Assembly: GCA_009789175.1 (NCBI GenBank) | Contig: CP046866.1 | Coordinates: forward strand, 2,046,001-2,110,000 | Reading direction: 5' to 3' | DNA length: 64,000 nucleotides | Source: Salinibaculum litoreum | Lineage (GTDB): Archaea; Halobacteriota; Halobacteria; Halobacteriales; Haloarculaceae | Shown: one piece after another, positions 34,307 through 42,914 of the stretch | Layout of the letters: every line of letters starts with the position of its first letter | Numbering within the stretch: the stretch's first letter is position 1 | The notes under the pieces: generated by a model | Database searches by the model: none | What the model was told of the DNA's origin: nothing | What the model saw: only the letters and a program-made list of their open reading frames with translations | Made by a program: the position numbers and the translations under genes

Positions 34307-36099
34307 TGTGTGGCATCATCGGCTGTGTCGGCCGTGACGGCGAGACACTGGAGACGCTCGTCCACGGCCTCTCGAAACTGGAGTATCGTGGCTACGACTC
34401 GGCTGGCGTTGCACTCACCGGCGACGGCGAGACCGTCGAGATTTCCAAGAAGGCCGGCGAACTCGACGACCTCCGGGCGGCACTGGAGGAATACGCACCC
34501 GCAGGCGAGGTGGGCATCGGCCACACGCGCTGGAGCACCCACGGGCCGCCGACCGACGAGAACGCACACCCACACCAGGACTGTACCGGCCGGGTCGCCG
34601 TCGTCCACAACGGCATCATCGAGAACTACCAGGCCCTGCGGGACGAACTCGCCACCAGCGGGCACACGTTCCGCAGCGACACCGACACCGAAGTCCTCCC
34701 CCACCTCGTCGAGGAGGGCCTCGATTCCGGTCTCGACCCCGACGCCGCGGTCCGGCAAGCCCTCACCCGTGTCGACGGAAGCTATGCCGTGGCTGTCGTC
34801 GTCGCCGGCGTGGACGCCGTCTTCGCTGCACGAAACGACTCGCCGCTGGTGCTGGGCGAAGACGATGATGCCGTCTACCTCGCCAGCGACGTGCCCGCGT
34901 TCCGGGATTTCACCGACCGCGTCGTCTACCTCGCGGACGGCGAGTTCGCCCGCCTGGACGGCGAGGGCTGGACTGTCACCAACATCGACGGCGAGACTGT
35001 CGAGAAGACCGTCGACACCGTCGACTGGGACCCGGAGGAGGCCGGCAAGAGCGGCTACGACCACTTCATGCTCAAGGAGATTCACGAGCAACCGCGCGCG
35101 CTCCGGCAGTGTCTGCGTGGCCGCGTCGAGGAACTCGGCGGGAACATCGAGGTGGGAGACCTCGGCGACCTCTCGCCGACCGGGGTGCAGTTCGTCGCCT
35201 GCGGAACCTCCTATCACGCGGCGCTGTACGGTGCCCAGCTATTCCAGCAGGCTGGCATCCCAGCACAGGCCTTTCTCGCCAGCGAGTACGCCAGTTCGCC
35301 GCCGCCCATCGGGGACGCGCTCGTGATTGGCGTGACCCAGAGTGGCGAAACTGCGGATACGCTGTCGGCCCTTCGGGAGGCAGACAAGCGCGGTGCGCGG
35401 ACGCTCGCAGTGACGAATACGGTCGGCTCGACGGCCGCCCGCGAGTGTGACCACGTTTTCTACATCCGCGCTGGCCCCGAAATCGGCGTCGCAGCGACCA
35501 AGACCTTCGCCTCGCAACTGGCGGCCCTGAATCTCCTCGTGCTGGCGATGGCCGGCGGGAACGCGCGGGATATCGTGCCTGCACTGCGAGACTTGCCCGG
35601 CGACGTGCAGGCGTTGCTTGACGATTCTAACGCCGAGGCAATCGCCGAGGTCTATGAAGACTCGTCTGCGTACTTCTTTATTGGCCGTGGCTATCACTAT
35701 CCCGTCGCGCTAGAAGGCGCGTTGAAAATGAAGGAGATTTCGTACAAACACGCAGAGGGCTTCGCCGCCGGCGAGTTGAAACACGGGCCGCTGGCGCTGG
35801 TGACCGAGGAGACGCCAGTGTTCGCTGTAGTGACAGGTGACGGTGAATCGGCGCGAAAGACCATCGGGAACGTGAAAGAAGTCGAGGCCCGGAACGCGCC
35901 TGTGGTGGCCGTCACTGATGGCGCTTCGGAGGTGGAGCGGTATGCGGATCATGTGCTCAGGGTGCCCGAGACGCACCCGCGGGCGGCGAGCGTGCTGGCG
36001 AACGTGCAGTTGCAGTTGGTGTCCTATCACGTGGCGAAACGGCTGGGACGGTCAATCGACAAACCTCGGAACTTGGCGAAAAGTGTGACGGTGGAGTAA
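34306..36099 (+). CDS. glmS: Glutamine-fructose-6-phosphate aminotransferase
   Basis: A 597-residue GlmS making glucosamine-6-phosphate. I start at the ATG at 34306 because it exposes the catalytic Cys2 (MCGIIGCVGRD) and has GGAGGTGA 7 bases upstream. The glutaminase domain has 'GIGHTRWSTHGPPTDENAHP' and 'VHNGIIENYQALRDEL'. The two SIS domains show 'CGTSYHAALYGAQLFQ', 'TQSGETADTLSALREA' and the C-terminal 'LAKSVTVE' typical of GlmS. It is coupled to glmU and supplies amino sugars for surface glycans. Confidence 0.96.
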   Translation: MCGIIGCVGRDGETLETLVHGLSKLEYRGYDSAGVALTGDGETVEISKKAGELDDLRAALEEYAPAGEVGIGHTRWSTHGPPTDENAHPHQDCTGRVAVVHNGIIENYQALRDELATSGHTFRSDTDTEVLPHLVEEGLDSGLDPDAAVRQALTRVDGSYAVAVVVAGVDAVFAARNDSPLVLGEDDDAVYLASDVPAFRDFTDRVVYLADGEFARLDGEGWTVTNIDGETVEKTVDTVDWDPEEAGKSGYDHFMLKEIHEQPRALRQCLRGRVEELGGNIEVGDLGDLSPTGVQFVACGTSYHAALYGAQLFQQAGIPAQAFLASEYASSPPPIGDALVIGVTQSGETADTLSALREADKRGARTLAVTNTVGSTAARECDHVFYIRAGPEIGVAATKTFASQLAALNLLVLAMAGGNARDIVPALRDLPGDVQALLDDSNAEAIAEVYEDSSAYFFIGRGYHYPVALEGALKMKEISYKHAEGFAAGELKHGPLALVTEETPVFAVVTGDGESARKTIGNVKEVEARNAPVVAVTDGASEVERYADHVLRVPETHPRAASVLANVQLQLVSYHVAKRLGRSIDKPRNLAKSVTVE

Positions 36100-36154
36100 G
36101 CGACGAGGGACCAACTGGTCACCACTATGGGTATCACGAGCCTCAGGAAAGATG

Positions 36155-37225
36155 CTACCAGATGTCGGTCGGGTCCGCATCGTTCAGTTCGGCGTTTGTC
36201 TCCATCTTCCGAAGTTCCGTGATACACCGCTTGGCGACGAGTGGATATACTTCGCTGGGGGAGAACGACCTGTCGAGTCGCATCAGTTCTTGCCAGTTCT
36301 CGGCCCAGATGTCCTCGACGACGCGCTCGTGGAGGTCGTCGTTCAGGTGGAGACCGAACTCCCGGTTCTCCTCGACAACCATCTCACGCACCTGCTTGCG
36401 GATGCGAGCGGGCGTGCAGTACGTGGCGACGACGTACTCAGCGCCGGACTCGGCCTCTTCGGGCTGTGTGCCGAACTGCTCGCGGTTCAGTTCCTCGAAG
36501 GCTTCCCGGACCACTTTCACGCGCCGCTCTCGGCTGTCACTGCGGACGACCACACCCTCAACACGGATGTCGTCGGCCAACGAGGAGGTAGGAAACTTGT
36601 AGTTTTCCGGGTCGAACGCACTCCCTGGGCGGCCCAGTATCGTCGCCGGAACGAGAGTGTGTTCTCGTGGCGCGTCAGCGACGGTGATGCGGTCGAGGAT
36701 ATCCTGTACGGCGTCGAAAGCGAGAAACCTCTCGTGAGTCTCTTCGTAAGGGTTGCCGTGGGGCTTGATTCGCTCGATGGCATCGTAAGGTAGCACGTCG
36801 AATCCGATTAGCGCAGGAATCGTGCGCTGGGTGTAGCCGTAATCGAGCGTCGAATAGACCATATTCTCCGCGTAGACGACGAGCGGACACCCGTAGTCGT
36901 CGTGGACCGTCCGGAGGGCCTCGGTGTCGACGCCCTCCCGGAGACAGCGCACGGCACGGTGGAGCGCCCCGTCGATCTCCGAGAGACTGTCCCAATGAGA
37001 GCCACGGATACTCTTGCGCGTTCCGAAGATGAGACTGCCATCGCCGTCCGCATGTTCGGTGACCAGGTCCGGATAGGCGTCCGCGTAGCGCTCGTCGTAG
37101 AGTGTGAACCGGAGCGAGCTTCCGTCAAACTTCTCGACGAGGACGATATCGTCGGTCTCGAAGTAGTCTTCCGGCACTACCGGATGGTCGTAGCGCGGAA
37201 TCTTCGGGTAGACCTTCACGAACAT
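36155..37225 (-). CDS. RNA ligase-family nucleotidyltransferase
   Basis: A 356-residue ATP-dependent ligase of the Rnl2/archaeal RNA-ligase type. Motif I with the adenylated lysine is VEKFDGSS (Lys32). Other motifs are 'VVYAENMV' (III-like), EGVVVR (223-228, motif IV) and VKVV (motif V, about 236-239). The C-terminal ~110 residues are a helical extension. Such enzymes join RNA ends, and this gene sits next to two PIN-RNase toxin systems. The start at 37225 gives the short N-terminus MFVKVYPKIPRYDHP that leads into motif I. Confidence 0.85.
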   Translation of the reverse strand: MFVKVYPKIPRYDHPVVPEDYFETDDIVLVEKFDGSSLRFTLYDERYADAYPDLVTEHADGDGSLIFGTRKSIRGSHWDSLSEIDGALHRAVRCLREGVDTEALRTVHDDYGCPLVVYAENMVYSTLDYGYTQRTIPALIGFDVLPYDAIERIKPHGNPYEETHERFLAFDAVQDILDRITVADAPREHTLVPATILGRPGSAFDPENYKFPTSSLADDIRVEGVVVRSDSRERRVKVVREAFEELNREQFGTQPEEAESGAEYVVATYCTPARIRKQVREMVVEENREFGLHLNDDLHERVVEDIWAENWQELMRLDRSFSPSEVYPLVAKRCITELRKMETNAELNDADPTDIW

Positions 37226-37354
37226 TGCTGGTTGCTGCGTGACAAGAACTGTTTTTGAAGTGTGTTAACACAGTGAAAATCTTCAATTGGAAGCCCTCCC
37301 ATTTCGCGGAATCGGTGCGAATATTTAATCATGTGTAGGAGCTACACATGCGTG

Positions 37355-37756
37355 ATGGCCGAAGACAAAACCCGGGTCGATTTCAACGCGCCCGAGTCCC
37401 TCGTCAGGGAGGCGGATGTCGTTTCAGATCTCCTCGATACGTCCCGGACGAACCTCCTCGTCGAAGGGCTCCGAAAACAGCTCAGCGAGGTTGAATCGGA
37501 CGAGGGCTTTCAGCGGCGGCTCAGAGACGCCTACTACGCTGGACAGCTAGAGTTCGATACCGTCGCGGCCGTCGTCGGCACCGAGGAGGCGATGCGGATG
37601 AAGCTCCTGCGGGAATCGATCGACCGCGAGCCGTCGCTTCCATCGGGTGCGGATGTCGACCTGCCCGCTGACGAGCGGTTCTACGACGGGGAAGTGCCGA
37701 CGTGGACGCCCGAGCATGACACCGACGCGGACAACCATCGTGACGGCAACCAGTGA
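37355..37756 (+). CDS. RHH antitoxin of PIN toxin pair 1
   Basis: A 133-residue protein from the ATG at 37355 (MAEDKTRVDFNAPESLVREA). The N-terminus is a ribbon-helix-helix type (beta strand then helices 'DVVSDLLDTSRTNLLVEGLR'). The acidic C-terminal tail 'DERFYDGEVPTWTPEHDTDA' probably wraps the toxin. Its TGA overlaps the toxin start GTG (37753-37756). This coupling and the partner define an antitoxin. Confidence 0.75.
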   Translation: MAEDKTRVDFNAPESLVREADVVSDLLDTSRTNLLVEGLRKQLSEVESDEGFQRRLRDAYYAGQLEFDTVAAVVGTEEAMRMKLLRESIDREPSLPSGADVDLPADERFYDGEVPTWTPEHDTDADNHRDGNQ

Positions 37757-38313
37757 CGGGGGCGTCGCCCGAAGCCGTCGTCGATACCAACGTCCTGCTC
37801 AACCTCGCCACGCCCGTCGTCGATGGCCTGTCTCGAGCACCCACGGGTGAGGACCCGCTCAAAGCACTCCTGACTGCGTGTGACGTGCATGTCCCATCAT
37901 CGGCCCTCGCGGAGGTAGCCGAGAGCCAGCAGAGCGACGGTTTTCTGGCTGCGGCTGCAACAGCGGTGATGAAGGCATCTCATCATCTCACGACCCACGA
38001 CGTGGCGGCGAGACTCGATGCACCACTCGAATACGGGCTCGACGAGGGTGAGTCACACGCTATCTGGCTGGCCAACAACAGTGATGCGGACCTCTTCGTC
38101 ACGGACGAGTTCGGGACGAGCAACGTACTTCTCGTCTCGCTCGCACTCGACGACGAGCGGATTCTTTCGACGACACCGCAGGTGCTGTGTGTGCTGGCAG
38201 ACCGAGACGTTCTCAGCCCGGAGTATGTCGACGCGACGCTCACCTACCTCTGTGAACTGAAACACTGGGACCGCCAGTACGTCGAACGATTGCGCGAAAA
38301 ATACTTCGGGTAG
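37753..38313 (+). CDS. PIN-like toxin 1 (VapC-like, DUF3368 type)
   Basis: A 186-residue PIN-fold RNase with a GTG start overlapping the antitoxin stop. Acidic residues appear in 'EAVVDTNVLLNLATP', 'SSALAEVAE', 'GLDEGESHAIWLAN' and 'ADLFVTDEFGTSNVLL', the PIN order D-E-D-D. Toxins of this type cut RNA (often tRNA or mRNA) when free of antitoxin. It is convergent with, and abuts, the coiled-coil gene at 38314. Confidence 0.8.
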   Translation: MTGASPEAVVDTNVLLNLATPVVDGLSRAPTGEDPLKALLTACDVHVPSSALAEVAESQQSDGFLAAAATAVMKASHHLTTHDVAARLDAPLEYGLDEGESHAIWLANNSDADLFVTDEFGTSNVLLVSLALDDERILSTTPQVLCVLADRDVLSPEYVDATLTYLCELKHWDRQYVERLREKYFG

Positions 38314-38559
38314 TCATTCGGTGTCGGGAGGGATATCGAATCCATCTTCGATGTCGCTCAGGTCACGTTCGAGACGGTCGACGTGCGCTTCGAGTTCGTC
38401 GATGCTCATCAGGGCGAGGCGCAGGAACTCCTCGTCGCGGTCGGGCATCAACGGCAACTGACTCTCCGCATCCGGGTCGTCGGACGGCTGAGAGCGTTTA
38501 CGGACCAGTTCCTCACGAGCGGCGCGGAGTTCGCGCCGGAGCAGTTCGGCTTCGTTCAT
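38314..38559 (-). CDS. Small coiled-coil protein, unknown function
   Basis: An 81-residue protein from the ATG at 38559 (MNEAELLRRELRAAREELVR). It has two heptad-rich helices ('LLRRELRAAREELVRK' and 'IDELEAHVDRLERDLSDIE') separated by a proline-rich loop. This could dimerise but shows no catalytic residue. An upstream in-frame ATG at 38625 gives an Arg-rich stretch unlikely to be coding. The stop touches the toxin stop. I recognise no family. Confidence 0.6.
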   Translation of the reverse strand: MNEAELLRRELRAAREELVRKRSQPSDDPDAESQLPLMPDRDEEFLRLALMSIDELEAHVDRLERDLSDIEDGFDIPPDTE

Positions 38560-38707
38560 GCTATCACCACGCCACCGAGGACGCCGCCCGCTACGGCCTT
38601 GGGGAGGCGGTCGCGCGGACAGCACAGCGGTGGCGTGGCTTGCCGACCAGCGACTGGCGACGCATCACCTGCCACTCTTGGCGCTCGTTACAAGTATTTT
38701 CTGTCGG

Positions 38708-39511
38708 TTACCCTCTGGATTCGAGGTCATCGAGTGCCTTCTCGTACCGCTGTGCGAGGTAGTCGACCGCCTCATCTGCTCGCCGTTCAAGATACTCGAC
38801 GTGGTCGTCGACCGTCGCATGGTCTAGATTGGCCGAAGCGAGACACTCGACGTACCTATCGAGTGCGGACTGAAAGGTCTGGGAGTAGTGGTCGTACGCG
38901 CCGTCGACGAGATTCATGTTCTCGGCGATGCCTTCGGACAGACCGCGGTAGACCGCCGCAGCCTGCTCGTAGTTGTCGTTCTCTCGGTGACGGTCGGCGA
39001 GGTCGGTGAGCTGTGAGAAGTCGATCGCGCCGGTCACGACGGGATACTCCTGTGTGTGCTGATCGAAGAGACGGTCGACCTCCTGCCGATACTCCTCGGG
39101 TGGCGTCGTGGGTTCCTCGCCGAATTCCGCGAGGAAGCGCTCGCGCATCTCCGGGTCGCGGGCGAGTTCCTCGCGGACGAACGCGCGGAGAGCATCACCC
39201 GGCGCGTTGGCCAATAGGTCGTCGATGCGGTCTGCGTCGTCGGCGGGCACGTCGTCGGCGACAGTCAGCAGGACAGCGACGACGTGTTTGCACTCGCCGG
39301 GGCCGCCGTAGGGGCAGGTACAGTGCGGGTCGAACCCGTCGCTGTCGAGGTGGACGCACGTCTCGTACAGTTCAGTGCCTTGCACGCGGGCCGTGATGTT
39401 GTCGCCAAAGCGGTCGAGTTGGTGGATGCGGCCCTCCTCGCGGTAAGTCTGTCCGCGCTCGAAGACGGCATCGGTACAGAGGTCTCGGATTGTCGGTTCG
39501 TCGATGGTCAC
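38708..39511 (-). CDS. SWIM zinc-finger protein
   Basis: A 267-residue protein with an N-terminal SWIM finger: Cys64, Cys66, Cys74 and His76 in 'HCTCPYGGPGECKHVVAV'. SWIM domains bind nucleic acid or proteins. The remaining ~190 residues are helical with no motif I recognise ('YEQAAAVYRGLSEGIAENM' and 'FQSALDRYVECLAS' suggest TPR-like helices). In haloarchaea such proteins occur near mobile or toxin loci. Confidence 0.85.
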   Translation of the reverse strand: MTIDEPTIRDLCTDAVFERGQTYREEGRIHQLDRFGDNITARVQGTELYETCVHLDSDGFDPHCTCPYGGPGECKHVVAVLLTVADDVPADDADRIDDLLANAPGDALRAFVREELARDPEMRERFLAEFGEEPTTPPEEYRQEVDRLFDQHTQEYPVVTGAIDFSQLTDLADRHRENDNYEQAAAVYRGLSEGIAENMNLVDGAYDHYSQTFQSALDRYVECLASANLDHATVDDHVEYLERRADEAVDYLAQRYEKALDDLESRG

Positions 39512-39652
39512 ACTCGTTTCGCGGATACGATGTGCTGCAAGTTGGCTCTCCCGACTCTCAGTACTAAAAGCATCGTACTCCGAGCAGACGACAAAAGAGC
39601 TGTCTATGAAAGATACTTATCCCATGAGATTATAGTTACTCATGAATAAGCG

Positions 39653-39937
39653 ATGACTCATATCCAAACAGAGGTTCCGGAGGACAAGTACGAACGCCTA
39701 CGAGAGGTTGCAGAACAACGAGGGCTCTCGATTCGAGAGGCGTTACAGGAAGCGACAGCACTGTGGCTCGAAGAGCAGGATGCCGTCAACGCCGACGACC
39801 CGCTATTCACGTCCATCAACGAGCTCAGACGGAGCGAAGGCCACGGTGAGCAGACAAACGTCATGGAGGAAAACAATCTCGTCGAAGAGTGGGAAGGAGA
39901 TGCCGAGTCCGTCTCGCTGGCCGACCCCGACGAATGA
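39653..39937 (+). CDS. RHH antitoxin of PIN toxin pair 2
   Basis: A 94-residue protein (MTHIQTEVPEDKYERLREVA) with an RHH-like N-terminus ('RLREVAEQRGLSIREALQEA' then 'TALWLEEQDAVN'). The acidic, disordered C-terminus ends 'WEGDAESVSLADPDE'. Its TGA overlaps the toxin ATG by ATGA (39934-39937), the usual antitoxin-toxin coupling. The promoter region just upstream (39600-39640) is AT-rich. Confidence 0.75.
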   Translation: MTHIQTEVPEDKYERLREVAEQRGLSIREALQEATALWLEEQDAVNADDPLFTSINELRRSEGHGEQTNVMEENNLVEEWEGDAESVSLADPDE

Positions 39938-40434
39938 CAGGTATCGAAACGGCCATCGGGACGCTGACGCCAGCACACTTCTACGGCGGTGGGGAACACA
40001 CGCCACGGACGTGCGTTCTGGGCCCGAAATTCCTGTACGCACTCTACAATCCTGACGAAGCGTTCCACGATGTCGCACACGCTTTTTTGACGTTCGTCCG
40101 TGACGAGGAGGTCCCGTACAGGCGGTTCGTGGTCAACGACCACACTATTGACGAGGCGGCGACGCGGTTGAAGAAACGCGCCGGTATGCCACAGGCCACG
40201 ACCTTTCTCCAAGCGTTGGCAGAAAGCGAGTACTTCGACGTGTGCCCTGTGACCGACGAGACGTTCAGGACGGTCCGAAAACGGTTCGTCGACTGGGACG
40301 ACAATTCCGCCTCGTTTACCGATTTCGTCATCGGCGTCCAGATGGAAGTCCGAGGAATCGACCACGTGATGACCTTCGATTCCGATCTCGAACTGTTCGA
40401 TGTGACGACCCATCCACCACTCGAACGCAGTTAA
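39934..40434 (+). CDS. PIN-domain toxin 2 (VapC-like)
   Basis: A 166-residue PIN RNase (MTGIETAIGTLTPAHFYGGG). Acidic residues fall in 'CVLGPKFLYALYNPDEAFHD' (the usual first Asp is replaced, noted below), 'NDHTIDEAATRLKKRAG', 'SFTDFVIGVQMEV' and 'HVMTFDSDLELF'. The order resembles VapC; the first catalytic Asp is not in its usual place, so activity should not be assumed. The start overlaps the antitoxin stop. Confidence 0.7.
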   Translation: MTGIETAIGTLTPAHFYGGGEHTPRTCVLGPKFLYALYNPDEAFHDVAHAFLTFVRDEEVPYRRFVVNDHTIDEAATRLKKRAGMPQATTFLQALAESEYFDVCPVTDETFRTVRKRFVDWDDNSASFTDFVIGVQMEVRGIDHVMTFDSDLELFDVTTHPPLERS

Positions 40435-40499
40435 TCTTCGATGAACGTGAGCAAATGCTCAGAAAAGCTGGTTCATGAACGGAATGCCTGAATTCCCAC

Positions 40500-41675
40500 T
40501 CAGTACGTCTGTGGCGGACGTTCGAGAATCTCGAAGATTTCTTTCGCGCGGTACTCCCGGTTTCGCTCTTTGCCAGTCACTTCCTCCAAAAGACCATCCG
40601 CTTGCAGCGACTCGATAGCCCTGTACGCCGTCGCGGGCTGGACATCGAATCGTTCGGCGACCGAGCGAGCAGTGACGTAGGGTTGCTCGAAGAGGCTACA
40701 GGCGAGTTGATTGGCCGTATAGGAGACGCCACCGTAGGTCTCTTGGTACTCGCGGCGAAGGTCGTCGAGTTCGAGCGTACGCTCGACTGATTCTCGGGCC
40801 TGGTACCGGACGCCGTCGATGAAAAACGAGAGCCACTGTTCCCACGCCCCGGTCGCTCGAACGCTGTCCATCCGGTCGACGTAGGTCTGTTTGTTCCGGT
40901 TAAAATACTCACTGAGATAGAGGTTCGGCCGTTCAAGATAATCCGTGTCGTACAGCTGAAGTGTGATGAGCAGGCGTCCGAGTCGACCATTGCCATCGCC
41001 ATACGGGTGAATCGTCTCGAACTGGTAGTGAAAGAGGGCAATATCGACGAGCGGATGATAGCTGCCACCCGTCCGGTAGTAGGTCATGAGAGCGTCCATC
41101 GCTCCCTCGACAGCGTCGGGAACGGGGGGGAGGAATTCACCCATGCGATTTGGCGTCGTCTTGAACGCCCCGATAGTATCGGTGTCGACGCGGTCGTCCG
41201 GGACATCCGTCAGCAATCGCTCGTGCAGCGAGTGCAAGAGGTCGATCGTAATCTCGTCCCCAGCGTCGAGTGTCTCGATGCCAGCCTCGACTGCCCGCTC
41301 GTAGTTCAGGACTTCCTGCACGTCTTTCGTCTCGTCCGCGGCGGATGGCTGGGCTCCGTGGTCCTGTTGCCCGTGTGCTGTGCTGGTTTCGAAACTGTAC
41401 AGGGCGTTGTAGTCGACGTCGGCCCCTTCAATTTCGGCCGATTCCATGGCTTCCTTGCGGAGGAGTGACGTGTACAGCACCGCCGGAAAGTCGACTTCTA
41501 GACTGATGCCGCTGAGTTTGCCGAGCCAGAAGGTGGCGTCTGACAACCGCTCGTAGAACTCGGCGTCGAGTTCCAGTTCCCGGGACGGGGGCAGTGGCTC
41601 GGGTTTGTAGTATGGTCGTCGGCCGTACGGGACGAGTTCCCCCGGCGCATCGTCTTCTAATTCGTCTACCCACAT
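40500..41675 (-). CDS. Fic-family protein with N-terminal inhibitory motif and winged helix
   Basis: A 391-residue Fic enzyme that would AMPylate or otherwise modify proteins. The active-site loop is HPYGDGNGRLGR (from His223), where the family's usual HPFxDGNGR has Tyr for Phe. An inhibitory motif, Ser79-x-x-x-Glu83-Gly84 (SAEIEG), sits in the N-terminal part, as in class II Fic proteins that are held inactive. The C-terminus has a winged helix ('ARSVAERFDVQPATAYRAIE'). It could be a toxin with built-in control or a regulator. Confidence 0.85.
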   Translation of the reverse strand: MWVDELEDDAPGELVPYGRRPYYKPEPLPPSRELELDAEFYERLSDATFWLGKLSGISLEVDFPAVLYTSLLRKEAMESAEIEGADVDYNALYSFETSTAHGQQDHGAQPSAADETKDVQEVLNYERAVEAGIETLDAGDEITIDLLHSLHERLLTDVPDDRVDTDTIGAFKTTPNRMGEFLPPVPDAVEGAMDALMTYYRTGGSYHPLVDIALFHYQFETIHPYGDGNGRLGRLLITLQLYDTDYLERPNLYLSEYFNRNKQTYVDRMDSVRATGAWEQWLSFFIDGVRYQARESVERTLELDDLRREYQETYGGVSYTANQLACSLFEQPYVTARSVAERFDVQPATAYRAIESLQADGLLEEVTGKERNREYRAKEIFEILERPPQTY

Positions 41676-41758
41676 GCAATCATAGAGTTCTATTCACTCT
41701 ACAATATTAACTTCGGCTGTTTGAATGTAAACTACATCGTGAGACAGCCCGCTTGTTT

Positions 41759-42111
41759 TTAATTCTGGGCAGGGCCAGCAGCGTTGAGAGCGGTGTTGAG
41801 GGCAAACAGTTCTTCGACGACCTCACTCTGCGCGACCCGATACCGACGGGGTGACGTGTTCGGGACCTCCTCAACAACATCGGCCTCCAGTAGCAGGTCG
41901 ATGTAGTTACTCACAGTCTGTCGGGTGACACCAGCGTGGTCCGCAAACTCCGTCTTGTGGAATTCCCGACCCGGCGGCAGGGTAAGGAGAGCGTCCAGGA
42001 GAATAGGAACGCTCTCGTGTTGGAACAGATGGAGATGCCACTGGGATTCTCCAGCCGAGCCTCCTTGGTGTCTTTCTCCTCCGCCGGGTTGGTCAGCGTT
42101 GACTCGCTCAT
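41759..42111 (-). pseudogene. Winged-helix regulator, frameshifted near its N-terminus
   Basis: From an ATG at 42111 the frame gives a normal start (MSESTLTNPAEEKDTKE). Around 42053-42063 the protein continues in another frame as 'SAGESQWHLHLFQHESVPIL', then the helix-turn-helix 'EFADHAGVTRQTVSNYIDLL' and 'RRYRVAQSEVVEELFALN'. The second frame has no ATG or GTG start nearby, so one base appears to be missing between the parts (or the sequence has an error). Haloarchaeal relatives usually join these pieces. The intact version would be about 117 residues. Confidence 0.6.
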
Positions 42112-42202
42112 GTGTATGCTGTACCGGTTGGCGTACATAGTTTTTTACTTTGCTGTAACAGCTGTTAACAACGGTTATCAGAGAGGGCACAGAGAGAAGG
42201 GT

Positions 42203-42514
42203 ATGCGCAAGCCGTCGGTGAAATGCGCTCTCCTCGCAGCGATGATCACCGAGCATCGCTGGGGGTCGCCGATCGTCGAAGAGAACCTGCTCTCTATCGC
42301 TGCCATCGAGACGGCCGATTACGCTACTGCAAGCGAAGTCTTCGACGAGCTCCGAACCGCCCCATATATCGCCAGCCGGGGGACGCGCGGCATCGAACTC
42401 ACCAACAGTCGGTTTGACGAGTTGGCTGGTGTCCTCTTCCACGAGTGCGGGTGGGAGCCGTTCGAAATCAGAAGTCGATTGAAACACTACGAAGGGTGGG
42501 ACCAACACGAATAG
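42203..42514 (+). CDS. Hypothetical protein divergent from winged-helix gene
   Basis: A 103-residue protein (MRKPSVKCALLAAMITEHRW), soluble, with 'LSIAAIETADYATASEVFDE' and 'RGIELTNSRFDELAGVLFHE'. Its start is 91 bases from the divergent frameshifted regulator, which suggests it may be that regulator's target or partner. I recognise no family. The sequence is well behaved, with normal composition for a haloarchaeal protein. Confidence 0.6.
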   Translation: MRKPSVKCALLAAMITEHRWGSPIVEENLLSIAAIETADYATASEVFDELRTAPYIASRGTRGIELTNSRFDELAGVLFHECGWEPFEIRSRLKHYEGWDQHE

Positions 42515-42560
42515 GCGTGAAGAACGGTTACCAACAGGCTGCACAGTTATTGATCGATAA

Positions 42561-42821
42561 TCAATCGTCAGTCATCGTCATCTGATCAAACTCACGGAGT
42601 TTCTCCCCTGTGGCCGCAACGAACTCGTCAAGCGGTGCGACGGTGGCAGCACTCGGCATTGCGCCGTAGCCATCCCACTCTCGGGCATACCGGACGACCA
42701 TCCCGGTTGTCACACCCTCCTCTGCTGCCGTGTCGTACGACTCGTATCGCCGGTCGATTCCCAAGACCAGCACCTCCCCCTCTTGCTGGTGACTGTAGAT
42801 GCTCTCTGCTTCGAGCTCCAT
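42561..42821 (-). CDS. Hypothetical small protein
   Basis: An 86-residue protein from the ATG at 42821 (MELEAESIYSHQQEGEVLVL). It has a compact beta start (VLVLGIDRRYESYDT) and a C-terminal helix ('FVAATGEKLREFDQMTM'). 'GVTTGMVVRYAREWDGYGAM' is its most distinctive part. I recognise no family. An upstream in-frame ATG at 42860 would extend it into a poor region. Confidence 0.55.
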   Translation of the reverse strand: MELEAESIYSHQQEGEVLVLGIDRRYESYDTAAEEGVTTGMVVRYAREWDGYGAMPSAATVAPLDEFVAATGEKLREFDQMTMTDD

Positions 42822-42914
42822 ACCAGACGTTCTACGTGGGATGACATAGTTTCTTACCAAGTCACAGTGACGTGCTCACTCAAATACCAGCGACACCCAC
42901 GGTGACGATGCTCA

